15,898 nt of DNA from Clostridium sp. (lineage in GTDB: Bacteria > Bacillota > Clostridia > Clostridiales > Clostridiaceae): positions 1-15,898 of the forward strand of contig JAHAIU010000051.1 of NCBI GenBank assembly GCA_018372555.1. The letters run 5' to 3'. This document shows, piece by piece, positions 1 through 7,674 of this stretch. The translations under genes were made by a program, and so were the position numbers. The notes beneath the pieces were generated by a model that was given only the letters and a program-made list of their open reading frames with translations, had not been told where the DNA came from and did no database searches. The number at the start of each line of letters is the position of its first letter. Position 1 is the first letter of the stretch.

Positions 1-79
1 ATTTAGTGTACCATTTTTTAGAAGAAATTTAAATATATCATCTAAAAATAATCGTGATTTATATTTACAAATTACTTAA

Positions 80-387
80 GTTGACGACATTGTGCGTACA
101 GGTCCAAACAAAAAGTTTGCTGAAAGGAATAAATTTCTATTTGGGAAGCGAAAATTATTCTCACTTGCGGGTGCAAAATACGATAAATTAGCCAGAGAAG
201 AGGAAAAGGAATATCGTTTTATTTTTGTACGTGCTGACGGAGAACAATTAAAAGAAATTACACGAATTGTTGAAGAAAATAACATTGTGCCTTTAATAGA
301 TTCACATTTACTATTGAAGAAGCGGGTGAAGCATTAAAATTAGTTGCTAGTGGACATATTAATGGTAAAGTAATTATTCAATTTTAA
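80..387 (+). pseudogene. Remnant of zinc-type alcohol dehydrogenase / quinone reductase (3' end, frameshifted)
   Basis: The translation carries the C-terminal half of the medium-chain (zinc-type) dehydrogenase/quinone oxidoreductase family: a FSLAGA strand near 161-178, then FVRADGEQLKEITRIVEENN ending around 283, which is the family's usual pre-terminal helix. The reading frame then shifts between about 300 and 312. The family's last block (EEAGEALKLVASGHINGKV) continues in a different frame from about 313 and stops at 387. The N-terminal half, about 190 residues including the catalytic domain, is absent, and a stop lies just upstream at 77-79. It is therefore both 5'-truncated and frameshifted and cannot make an enzyme. 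Somewhat higher use of gcg, cgt and gac codons than in the sugar operon may hint at a different origin. The family call is fairly sure; the former substrate cannot be told. Confidence 0.75.
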
Positions 388-420
388 AGACAAGATGTAC
401 GTATAAAATTTCTTGTTTTT
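386..420 (+). terminator. Terminator of the dehydrogenase remnant
   Basis: ACAAGA (390-395) pairs with TCTTGT (411-416), extended outward by A-T and one G-T pair, and the 3' arm runs into a T run at 416-420. It begins at the stop codon of the decayed gene, so the terminator has outlived the gene. Confidence 0.6.
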
Positions 421-461
421 GCTTCATATATATTTAATATGAGTTAACATTTACACCTATA

Positions 462-617
462 ATGAGTGGAAAGCTAAGCAAACTTGATAAGATAATAAAA
501 TCAATAAGGCTTGCAAAAACAGCAATAAAAAAAGGTCTATAAGATGAATTGATATGTGAATTGACAGGACTTACAGAAGCGCAGATAAATATAATCAGAC
601 AATCAATAAGTAACTAG
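462..617 (+). pseudogene. Possible tail of an Rpn-type nuclease/transposase-like gene, with an internal stop
   Basis: From ATG 462 the frame encodes a short basic peptide (MSGKLSKLDKIIKSIRLAKT, continuing AIKKGL), hits TAA at 540-542, then continues in the same frame as DELICELTGLTEAQINIIRQ to a stop at 615. The pattern 'K-K-G-L, then D-E-x-I-x-x-x-T-G-L-x-x-x-x-I' matches the C-terminal tail common in Rpn/PD-(D/E)XK transposase-family proteins (several hundred residues when whole). Only the last ~50 residues remain, with one nonsense codon and no convincing ribosome binding site before 462. The family assignment rests on this short tail and is tentative; the decayed state is clearer. A terminator follows directly. 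Confidence 0.45.
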
Positions 618-623
618 AGAGTT

Positions 624-652
624 AAGGGATATTGTAAAAGGTATCCTTTTTT
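624..652 (+). terminator. Rho-independent terminator
   Basis: GGATA (627-631) pairs with TATCC (642-646), with extra A-T/G-T pairs outside, followed by six T residues (647-652). It lies seven bases after the stop of the Rpn-like remnant and would shield the sugar regulator from upstream transcription. Confidence 0.7.
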
Positions 653-677
653 AATACAAAAAACTATATAACTTGAG

Positions 678-720
678 TATGATACGGAGAATTGTATCAT
701 AAGTGAGTGTAAAATATAAT
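678..720 (+). promoter_or_regulatory. Candidate promoter with an 8-bp dyad over its -35 box
   Basis: TTGTAT (692-697) and TATAAT (715-720) are 17 bases apart, a good housekeeping spacing. A perfect inverted repeat, TATGATAC (678-685) and GTATCATA (694-701) with an 8-base gap, overlaps the -35 element, the usual position of a repressor or activator operator. It would give a leader of about 125 nt before the LacI-family gene. The dyad differs from the AAAACGTTTT operators nearby, so if functional it is probably bound by another protein. Confidence 0.5.
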
Positions 721-790
721 TCTAGTAGTGTATCTACAATATAAATATAGATTTATATGAAATAATTAGGGGGATTTAACAAAAAATACA

Positions 791-819
791 TTGACATATA
801 TTTTATAATGCTTTACAAT
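791..819 (+). promoter_or_regulatory. Promoter of the LacI-family regulator gene
   Basis: TTGACA (791-796) is a consensus -35 and TACAAT (814-819) a near-consensus -10, separated by 17 bases. Transcription would begin around 826, just before the operator at 829-840 and the AGGAG at 840-844. This placement argues against translation starting at ATG 808, which lies inside the promoter. Confidence 0.7.
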
Positions 820-828
820 AAACTTAAA

Positions 829-840
829 GAAAACGTTTTA
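829..840 (+). promoter_or_regulatory. LacI-family (or CcpA) operator, copy 1
   Basis: GAAAACGTTTTA contains the perfect palindrome AAAACGTTTT (830-839) with the central CG typical of LacI/GalR-family operators. It covers the predicted transcription start of the regulator gene, the position expected for negative autoregulation. The same 10-base palindrome recurs at 1922-1931. CcpA sites in clostridia look similar, so catabolite control is an alternative or additional reading. Confidence 0.65.
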
Positions 841-852
841 GGAGATGAGGAG

Positions 853-1872
853 ATGCCTTGTTCAATAAGAGATGTTGCTAAAAAAGCTAAAGTTTCAGTC
901 GCAACAGTCTCAAAAGCTCTAAATGGATATCAAGATATTAGTGAAGAAACTAGAAAACATATTCAAGAGGTAGCAGATGAATTAAATTATATTCCTAATG
1001 CAAGTGCTAGAAATTTATCTGCTAAAAACATAAAAAATGTAGCTATAATAGCCTCAGGATTGATTGAAGAAGATCAGATTGATGAGTTTTCAATGGCTTT
1101 AATTAAAGGAGCATATAAGTATATTTCTAATCTAGATATGACAATTGCTATGTATTCGATTACTAGTGAAGATCAAGAGAAAAGAAGTTTTGATCAATTT
1201 TGTAAAGAATATTCATTATCTGGAGCATTAATAATGGGACTTAAAACAACGGATAATTATTATAAAAATTTAAAGCAATCTAAAATACCTTATGTAACAA
1301 TTGATGTAAAAGTTGATAGTAGAGTAGGTGGAAGTGTAGTAACAGATGATGAAAAAGCCTTTGAAGAAATAACACAATATGTAATTGATAAAAATCACAA
1401 AAATTTAGTTTTGATATATGGTAGGAAATCAGCATTTGTTACTTTAAATCGTGAAAAAGGATTTAAAAATGCATTACGAAGAAATAACATAGATTTTAAA
1501 AATGTAACAAAAATTTATTCTGAATTTATGGAAGAAGAAACCTATTCTCAAGTTAAAAAATTATTGATTGAAAATGGAAAAAATATAGGAACAGCATTTA
1601 TATGTATGAGTGACTTAATGGCATTTGGAGCAATAAGAGCAATCAAAGAATGTGGGTATAAGATACCAAAAGATTTTTCAGTTACTGGATATGATGGTAT
1701 GAGCTTTATAAAATATGTTGAACCAAATATAACTACAGTAAATCAAAATATGGTTCAAAAAGGATATGAAGCAGCCAAATTATTAAGCGATATGGTAGAG
1801 AATAATTCGGAATCTAAGAGTATAAATGTAGATTATCAGCTTGTACTTGGTGAATCAGTTAAAAAATTATAG
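853..1872 (+). CDS. LacI/GalR-family transcriptional regulator of the sugar operon
   Basis: A 339-residue protein, normal for the LacI/GalR family. The N-terminal helix-turn-helix is at residues about 4-24 (IRDVAKKAKVSVATVSKALN), followed by the hinge region (NASARNLSAK) and a periplasmic-binding-protein-like effector domain that includes the family's SDLMAFGAIRAI and VTGYDGM blocks. I start it at ATG 853: AGGAG (840-844) is 8 bases upstream, whereas ATG 808 lies within the promoter and before the operator. The in-frame 15-residue extension from 808 has no family match. It sits immediately upstream of the transporter and phosphorylase genes, and identical AAAACGTTTT palindromes lie before it and before the solute-binding-protein gene. 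The likely role is a sugar-responsive repressor of both its own gene and the operon. The effector is unknown; a transported sugar or its phosphate is plausible. Confidence 0.93.
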   Translation: MPCSIRDVAKKAKVSVATVSKALNGYQDISEETRKHIQEVADELNYIPNASARNLSAKNIKNVAIIASGLIEEDQIDEFSMALIKGAYKYISNLDMTIAMYSITSEDQEKRSFDQFCKEYSLSGALIMGLKTTDNYYKNLKQSKIPYVTIDVKVDSRVGGSVVTDDEKAFEEITQYVIDKNHKNLVLIYGRKSAFVTLNREKGFKNALRRNNIDFKNVTKIYSEFMEEETYSQVKKLLIENGKNIGTAFICMSDLMAFGAIRAIKECGYKIPKDFSVTGYDGMSFIKYVEPNITTVNQNMVQKGYEAAKLLSDMVENNSESKSINVDYQLVLGESVKKL

Positions 1873-1882
1873 TATTTATTTT

Positions 1883-1908
1883 AGTAGGATTTAAAAACCT
1901 ACTTTTTA
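1883..1908 (+). terminator. Short terminator after the regulator gene
   Basis: AGTAGG (1883-1888) pairs with CCTACT (1898-1903) around a 9-base loop, followed by T residues to 1907. It is a modest 6-bp hairpin, so partial read-through into the transporter genes is likely. Confidence 0.6.
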
Positions 1909-1916
1909 AATAAATG

Positions 1917-1934
1917 TTTTTAAAACGTTTTCGA
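1917..1934 (+). promoter_or_regulatory. LacI-family (or CcpA) operator, copy 2, before the transporter operon
   Basis: The palindrome AAAACGTTTT (1922-1931), flanked by T-rich sequence on the left and CGAA on the right, repeats the one at 830-839. It lies between the terminator of the regulator gene and the AAAGGGAG ribosome binding site (1943-1950) of the lipoprotein gene. I see no convincing -35/-10 pair upstream of it, so the operon's own promoter is undefined and transcription could start just upstream or read through from the regulator gene. Confidence 0.65.
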
Positions 1935-1959
1935 AATAATTAAAAGGGAGAGATGATGT

Positions 1960-3291
1960 ATGAAAAAAAGACTATTATCAATGATTTTAAGTGGAATTTT
2001 AGCTGTTGGTATGTTTGGGTGTGGAGTAAAGGAACAAAGACAATCAAGCAAAAGTGCAGATGGGGAAATAAAAGTAACATTCCCCACATATATGGCAGGT
2101 GAAAATGTTGGTGCTACTTTTTTTATACCTCAAATAGAAAGATTTAATAAAAAATATGATGGTAAGTATGAAATCGTTATCGAGGAAGTCCCACAAGCAT
2201 CTTATTCAGAAAAAATAAAACAATTAGCACAACAAAATAAACTACCTGTCATTGTACATTCGCCAGGATCTGGAGGGATAGACTTACAATGGTTCAAAAA
2301 TGTAGTTATAGCTAATGATATGGCGTATGATTTGACTTCTTTTGCAGAAAGTCATCCAGAAACTACTGCAAGATGGAATGAGGAATCAATAAAATATTCT
2401 ACAATAAATGGAAAATTAGTGGCAAAACCACTAGCTGTAATAAGGCCTGTTGGATTATATTATAATTCGTCGATGTATGAATCAGATAAGAATATTAAAG
2501 ATCAAACTATGGACGAGTTTATAGGTGGATTAGGAACAAACTTAATTGCTTTTCAAACAGCAGATAATGCATGGACAACAGGATTATTATTATCTGCAAT
2601 AATTGCTAATCAAGATGGCGGATCAGAATTACTTAATAAGTCAGTTGATGAAAAGTTATATGATTATACAGATCCTATAATAGTTAAATCAGTTGGAATA
2701 CTACAAAAATTGATGCAAAGCAATGGAGCTTCGAATACTGTTGGTGCTGCATATGCAGATGCTGCTAATGCTTTTATGAGTAAACAAGCATCTATAATTT
2801 GTAATGGTTCTTGGATGGCTTCTGAATTTGGAGAAGATTCATCTGATAAATGGGGCAATGGTTTTAATGGTGCAGATGTTAAAGCAACTATTTATCCAGG
2901 AAATATCGCATTAGTAAATACAAATACTTTTGGTGAGTTCTGGATTTCAAATTCAGCAACAGATAAAGAGAAAGAACTAGCTGAGGCATTTTTAGAGTTC
3001 AGAGATTCTAAAGAAGAAATAGAAGCATTAATATTAGCTGAGGGTGGAGTATGTACTGGAATAGAATATTCAAATAGTTTTCTTGATAAGCAAAAGGAAA
3101 CACCTGTTTTATTTGAACTTGCAGAAAGTATTGATGATACTACAAAATATTCAGCATCGATTCTAGATGTAATGCCAGCTTCACTAGCTGATGTTGAGTT
3201 TGGAAAGTTACTACCTAAGTTAATAGATAATACTTTAACAGCAGAACAATTTTGTGTAGAACTTACTAAAAAGGCAGAAGAGGCTAAATAA
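1960..3291 (+). CDS. Sugar ABC transporter solute-binding lipoprotein (family 1)
   Basis: A 443-residue extracellular binding protein of the MalE/family 1 type, which delivers a sugar to the membrane permeases. Residues 1-20 are a lipoprotein signal peptide (KKR, then a hydrophobic stretch) and Cys21 in the sequence MFGC is the expected lipidation site, anchoring the protein on the outer face of the membrane. The mature part has the length and late WxGNGFNGADV / AEAFLEFRDSKEE segments usual for this class. ATG 1960 has AAAGGGAG nine bases upstream. It is followed, after a perfect 18-bp hairpin, by the two permease genes. The substrate cannot be read from the sequence; the downstream phosphorylase and glucosidase point to an alpha-glucoside. 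Confidence 0.9.
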   Translation: MKKRLLSMILSGILAVGMFGCGVKEQRQSSKSADGEIKVTFPTYMAGENVGATFFIPQIERFNKKYDGKYEIVIEEVPQASYSEKIKQLAQQNKLPVIVHSPGSGGIDLQWFKNVVIANDMAYDLTSFAESHPETTARWNEESIKYSTINGKLVAKPLAVIRPVGLYYNSSMYESDKNIKDQTMDEFIGGLGTNLIAFQTADNAWTTGLLLSAIIANQDGGSELLNKSVDEKLYDYTDPIIVKSVGILQKLMQSNGASNTVGAAYADAANAFMSKQASIICNGSWMASEFGEDSSDKWGNGFNGADVKATIYPGNIALVNTNTFGEFWISNSATDKEKELAEAFLEFRDSKEEIEALILAEGGVCTGIEYSNSFLDKQKETPVLFELAESIDDTTKYSASILDVMPASLADVEFGKLLPKLIDNTLTAEQFCVELTKKAEEAK

Positions 3292-3308
3292 AAATTACAA
3301 GCATATTA

Positions 3309-3348
3309 ATGAAATTTAAAAGTTATTAAAATAACTTTTAAATTTCAT
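3309..3348 (+). repeat. Perfect 18-bp intercistronic hairpin
   Basis: Bases 3309-3326 are exactly complementary to 3331-3348, with a TAAA loop. No T run follows (the 3' flank is ACCCAACAAT), so a simple terminator is unlikely. Hairpins between a binding-protein gene and its permease genes commonly protect the upstream mRNA from 3' decay and raise the level of the binding protein relative to the permeases. I infer that role here. Confidence 0.8.
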
Positions 3349-3387
3349 ACCCAACAATATACTAAAAAGTAGAAGGGAATGATAAAA

Positions 3388-4278
3388 ATGAAAAAGATAG
3401 AAATAAGTAAGATGGAAAAAAGAAATTTTAAATGGATATATCTATTTTTATTACCATCTGTAATAATTTTTATTATGTTTTATTTGAACCCTATTGTAAC
3501 TGTTTTTACAACTTCGTTAACCAGGTGGGATGGATTTAATGCACCTAAATTTATAGGTTTAAATAACTTTATAGAAATGTTTAATAGTGAAACTTTCATT
3601 ATGTCATTAAAAAATTTATTATATTGGTCATTAATTGCAGCTACCATACATGTTATATTTGGTGTATTAATTGCATTTATATTATATAAGAAACCAAAAG
3701 GATGGAAGTTCACAAGAGCTGTATTTATGATTCCAAATGTAATATCGGCAGCTGCATGGGCATTAATATATAAATTTATATTTAATGATGATATGGGAGT
3801 TTTAAATAATATAATAAGGATTTTTAATCCAGATTTTCATGTTCAATGGTTTTATCAATCACCATATGCGTTTTGGGCTGTAGCACTTACTTGGATGTTC
3901 TATTCCGTTATAGTTACATTAATTGTACATAATGATTTAATGTCTATACCAGAAGAAATTTTAGAGGCAGCTAGAATTGATGGAGCTACTGAGTGGAGAA
4001 TAATTATGAAAATACAATTACCACTTTGTAGAAATTCTATTGGTACAGGAGTTATATGTGCAGTTACAGCAAGAATTGCTATGTATGAACAAATAGCATT
4101 AACAACTGCAGGAGGTCCTGGAAATGATACTATGAATATTCCATTGATACTTGTTAATTCAATTAGTGATATGAAATATGGTTATGCAAATGCAAATGGT
4201 GTAATTATGTTCATAATTGGACTAATTATTTTAGCCTTAGTTAATAAAATATTCAAAATGAACGAAAGTGTTTATTAA
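3388..4278 (+). CDS. Sugar ABC transporter permease, MalF/UgpA type
   Basis: An inner-membrane permease of 296 residues. It shows about six hydrophobic segments, the first near residues 16-40 and the last near the C terminus, and the cytoplasmic EAA loop that docks onto the ATPase (EAARIDGA at residues 193-200 and the following LP at 211-212). I start it at ATG 3388, with AAGGG (3373-3377) ten bases upstream. ATG 3379 is in frame but touches the ribosome binding site and is less likely. It pairs with the next gene to form a heterodimeric channel, as in maltose-type importers. The extra extracellular loop found in enterobacterial MalF is absent, as is usual in Gram-positive bacteria. Confidence 0.92.
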   Translation: MKKIEISKMEKRNFKWIYLFLLPSVIIFIMFYLNPIVTVFTTSLTRWDGFNAPKFIGLNNFIEMFNSETFIMSLKNLLYWSLIAATIHVIFGVLIAFILYKKPKGWKFTRAVFMIPNVISAAAWALIYKFIFNDDMGVLNNIIRIFNPDFHVQWFYQSPYAFWAVALTWMFYSVIVTLIVHNDLMSIPEEILEAARIDGATEWRIIMKIQLPLCRNSIGTGVICAVTARIAMYEQIALTTAGGPGNDTMNIPLILVNSISDMKYGYANANGVIMFIIGLIILALVNKIFKMNESVY

Positions 4279-4294
4279 AGGAGTGTGAGTGTAT

Positions 4295-5122
4295 ATGAAT
4301 TTTTATAAAGTTTTAGGAAAAATATTTATGTATATGGTTATGATATTCACAATAATAGTATCAATTTTCCCAATAATTTGGGTAATTATGTCTGCATTTA
4401 AAACGAACTCACAAATTTTGGGAAGTCCATTTTCATTACCAACAACAATAAGTTTTGAACCATTTGCATACTTGTTTGATAAATATAACTTTTTAAGATA
4501 TGCTATTAATTCTTTAGTTATTTGTTCAGTTTCTACATTAGTATCATTATTGTTTTTTTCTATGGGAGCATATGTTATTGCTAAATATAACTTTCCAGGA
4601 AAAAATTTAATATTTATACTTTTTACAATTACACTTCTAGTTCCAGCACAATCAAAAGCTCAACCCATATTTTCTTTAATAATGAAATTAGATTTATATG
4701 ATAATATTTGGGGAGTTACTCTTGTGTATTTATCAATGGGACTAGCTATGTCAATGTTTATTTTAAAGTCAACTTTTATGGCAATTCCTAAATCTTTAAC
4801 TGAGGCAGCTACTATTGATGGAGCTGGATTTTTTACAGTGTTTTGGAAAATAAACTTACCTTTGGCTAAAAACGGATTAGCGACAGCAGGTATCTTGATG
4901 TTCTTAAATAATTGGAATGAATATTTCTATGCTTCATTGCTTACATCAAGTGATTTAAATAGAACTTTACCATTAGCATTACAATTCTTTAATGAATCAT
5001 TCTCTTATGATTATACAAAATTATTTGCAGCGTTAACGCTTGTAGTTTTACCAGGAATAATAATTTATATATTTGCACAAAATCAAGTTCAAACTAGTGT
5101 TGCAGCAACAGGAGTAAAGTAA
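4295..5122 (+). CDS. Sugar ABC transporter permease, MalG/UgpE type
   Basis: The second permease, 275 residues from ATG 4295. It has about six membrane segments and an EAA loop (EAATIDGAG, residues 170-178, with LPL about ten residues on). Its N terminus (MNFYKVLGKIF, then a long hydrophobic helix and FPIIWVIMSAFK) fits the MalG side of the family. AAAGGAG (4277-4283) is 11 bases before ATG 4295; an in-frame GTG at 4289 is 5 bases from it and cannot be excluded. The gene begins 16 bases after the upstream permease stop, so the two are surely co-transcribed. No ATPase gene is present in the cluster, so the transporter presumably uses a shared MsmX/MalK-type ATPase encoded elsewhere. Confidence 0.92.
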   Translation: MNFYKVLGKIFMYMVMIFTIIVSIFPIIWVIMSAFKTNSQILGSPFSLPTTISFEPFAYLFDKYNFLRYAINSLVICSVSTLVSLLFFSMGAYVIAKYNFPGKNLIFILFTITLLVPAQSKAQPIFSLIMKLDLYDNIWGVTLVYLSMGLAMSMFILKSTFMAIPKSLTEAATIDGAGFFTVFWKINLPLAKNGLATAGILMFLNNWNEYFYASLLTSSDLNRTLPLALQFFNESFSYDYTKLFAALTLVVLPGIIIYIFAQNQVQTSVAATGVK

Positions 5123-5327
5123 TATAAAAATTGGGTATAGTATGAAATTAATAATAATCTAGTAAATTAAAAAACATTAATTTTAAAAAAGAGTATAGTA
5201 AAAATGTTTAAATATTTTTAGTTTTATAAATAAGAATTATTGATTATATATTCTTTAAAAAGCATCTTTTTTATTATTGATTGAATAATTTCTCAACCTA
5301 TTAGATATACAATGGAGGATAAAATTT

Positions 5328-7664
5328 ATGGAGAATTTAATTTATAATTATGGTAAGAATGAAGAAAAAAATTGGATAATAACAGAAAGAATTTTTGATA
5401 ATAGATATTTAGGAAAATGTGAATCAATATTTACTCAAGGAAATGGTTACTTAGGAGTAAGAAATTCCTTAGATGAAAGCTATATAGGAGAAAAAAGAAA
5501 TTTATTTGTGACAGGAACTTTTAACAAAGCCTCAGAAGATGAAGTAACTGAATTACCAAACTTTCCTGATGTAACTAACATAGAGATTAGTATAAATGGA
5601 AGGAGATTAAATTTAAATTATGGAGAAGTTAAAGATTATAGCAGATCAATTAATTTAAGAACTGGAGAGTCGACTAGAAAATTTATATGGTGTGGAGAAA
5701 ATGGATTAGAAACTAAATTTACATTTAAAAGATTTGTTTCTTTAGAAAATGAACATTTAATAGCATCATCAGTAGAGATTGAAAATAATAAGGATATTAA
5801 TTTAGTAATAACAACTGGTATAAATGGAGCAGTGACTAATAGTGGTGCTCAGCATTTTCATAAAATAGAAAGAAGAATTTATGAGAATTGCTTTATGGAA
5901 TATTTAAGTGAAACATCTCAATCAAAAGTACTAGCTGCAATACATTCAACTTATTTATGTAGTTGTGATGATATAGAAATATTACCTATTATGGGAAGAA
6001 GAACTTTATTGAATAAAATATCAACAAAAGTAAAAGCAGGTAAGAAGTTTAAGTTTGAAAAGATATCTGATATAAGAAGTGATAGGGATAGAGATTTAAT
6101 CGAATTTAATAAATGTGAAGTTAAAGAAGCTTTAAAAGAACGTGGATTAATTTCAATAAAAGAAGCATATAAAAAAGGGTATGATATTCTCTTAAAAGAA
6201 TCTACTGAAAAATGGAATGAGTTTTGGAAATATAATGACATAGAAATTGAGAGTGAAGTTGAATTCGATCAATTAGCTATAAGGTTTGCATTATATCATT
6301 TAAATATAATGGTTAAGCATGATGATAATAGAGTGGGAATAGCTGCTAAGGCTTTATCAGGAGAAGGATATAAGGGGCATTCTTTCTGGGATACAGAAAT
6401 ATTTATTTTACCTTACTTCATATTTTCTAATCCTAAAACAGCAAGGACCCTTTTGGAATATAGATACAAATGTTTAGATGGGGCTCATAAAAAAGCAATG
6501 GAATATGGATATGAAGGTGCAATGTATCCGTGGGAATGTGCTTGGATAGATGATGGAGAAGTAACACCATTATCAGGTGGAGCAGATGTTATTACTGGAG
6601 AAGAGTCAACGATATTGACAGGTATTTTAGAACAGCATATAACAGCTGATATTGCATATGCTGTATGGCAATATTATAAAGTAACAAATGATTTGGATTT
6701 TATGGAAAAGTACGGATATGAAATGATTATTGATACAGCTAAATTTTGGGCTAGTAGAGTAGAATTTAACAATGAAAAAGATAGATATGAAATAACTAAT
6801 GTTATAGGTCCAGATGAGTATAAAGAACATGTTGATAATAATGCTTATACAAATTATATGGCAGTTTATAATATGAAACTAGCATTAAAAGTTATTGATG
6901 AAGTATTTATTAGTAATAAAAATACTTATGATAAATTAAATGATAAGTTAAATTTAGATAGTGTTAAAAATAATATAAACAAATGTATTAAAAAAGTATA
7001 TTTACCTTTACCAAATGAGGCAGAAATAATACCACAAAACGATACTTATTTAAATTTAAAGAGATTAGATTTAAATAAATATAAAAATTGCACAGAAGTA
7101 TTAACTATTTATAATGATTTTAATATGGAAAAATTAAATGAATATATGGTATCGAAGCAATCAGATTTAGTAATGCTGTTATTTGTATTAGAAGATTTAT
7201 TTGATATTGATATTAAGAAGAAAAATTTAATTTTCTATGAAAATAAAACATTACATGATTCTTCATTAAGTAAATCAACACATATGATTTTAGCAAATGA
7301 TTATGAATTATATGATTTGGCAGACAATTTATTTGAAGGAGCAATGACTATAGATTTAGGGAATAATATGAACTCTTCTAATGAAGGTATTCATAGCGCA
7401 TCTATGGGGGGAATATGGCAATGCGTTGTTATGGGATATGGAGGCTTAAGATTAGCTGATGATGAATTAAGAATATTACCACATTTACCACAAAAATGGA
7501 ATAAGCTTTCTTATTCAATAATGTGGAAAGGGAATTTAATAAAAGTAGTAGTTACTCAAAAAAAGATAGAAATAACTAATAATGGATTAGATAAAGTAAA
7601 GATTACTACTTTTGATGATGTTATAGAAATAGAAAGTACTTCAACTATAGCAATTGAATTTTAA
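5328..7664 (+). CDS. Glycoside hydrolase family 65 disaccharide phosphorylase (substrate unresolved)
   Basis: At 778 residues this has the full length of GH65 phosphorylases, which split an alpha-linked glucose disaccharide with phosphate into glucose (or another acceptor) and beta-D-glucose 1-phosphate, with inversion. Family blocks are visible in order: FTQGNGYLGVRN (35-46), GHSFWDTEIF (350-359), PWECAW (401-406), HITADIAYAVWQY (437-449), GPDEYKEHVDNNAYTNY (494-510) with the general-acid Glu497, KQSDLV (610-615), and GIHSASMGGIWQ (687-698). It has no signal peptide and is cytoplasmic. GGAGG (5314-5318) lies 9 bases before ATG 5328. The 205-base gap from the permease is AT-rich, with only weak hairpins and no convincing promoter. 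Maltose, kojibiose, nigerose or trehalose phosphorylase are all possible. The adjacent beta-phosphoglucomutase confirms beta-glucose 1-phosphate as product. Confidence 0.92.
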   Translation: MENLIYNYGKNEEKNWIITERIFDNRYLGKCESIFTQGNGYLGVRNSLDESYIGEKRNLFVTGTFNKASEDEVTELPNFPDVTNIEISINGRRLNLNYGEVKDYSRSINLRTGESTRKFIWCGENGLETKFTFKRFVSLENEHLIASSVEIENNKDINLVITTGINGAVTNSGAQHFHKIERRIYENCFMEYLSETSQSKVLAAIHSTYLCSCDDIEILPIMGRRTLLNKISTKVKAGKKFKFEKISDIRSDRDRDLIEFNKCEVKEALKERGLISIKEAYKKGYDILLKESTEKWNEFWKYNDIEIESEVEFDQLAIRFALYHLNIMVKHDDNRVGIAAKALSGEGYKGHSFWDTEIFILPYFIFSNPKTARTLLEYRYKCLDGAHKKAMEYGYEGAMYPWECAWIDDGEVTPLSGGADVITGEESTILTGILEQHITADIAYAVWQYYKVTNDLDFMEKYGYEMIIDTAKFWASRVEFNNEKDRYEITNVIGPDEYKEHVDNNAYTNYMAVYNMKLALKVIDEVFISNKNTYDKLNDKLNLDSVKNNINKCIKKVYLPLPNEAEIIPQNDTYLNLKRLDLNKYKNCTEVLTIYNDFNMEKLNEYMVSKQSDLVMLLFVLEDLFDIDIKKKNLIFYENKTLHDSSLSKSTHMILANDYELYDLADNLFEGAMTIDLGNNMNSSNEGIHSASMGGIWQCVVMGYGGLRLADDELRILPHLPQKWNKLSYSIMWKGNLIKVVVTQKKIEITNNGLDKVKITTFDDVIEIESTSTIAIEF

Positions 7665-7674
7665 GGAGCGTTTT

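Noticed and set aside
797..809. TTTTATAAT at 801-809 as the -10 box of the TTGACA at 791
   Set aside because: It is only about 7 bases from the -35; TACAAT at 814-819 gives the normal 17-base spacing.
808..852. Upstream start codon giving the LacI-family regulator 15 extra residues
   Set aside because: The codon lies between the -35 and -10 of a good promoter and before the operator, has no ribosome binding site, and the extra residues do not match the family.
5240..5275. Terminator between the permease and GH65 genes
   Set aside because: The only hairpins (AAGAAT/ATTCTT and AAAAAG/CTTTTT with a 3-base loop) are short and nearly all A-T; I do not think they split the operon.
5277..5309. Internal promoter before the GH65 gene (TTGAAT, 17 bases, GATATA)
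   Set aside because: The -10 is poor and no operator is nearby, so it is too weak to list.
5951..6241. Minus-strand open frame inside the GH65 gene, and similar minus-strand frames elsewhere
   Set aside because: They are shadows of well-supported + strand genes, with no ribosome binding sites or family matches.
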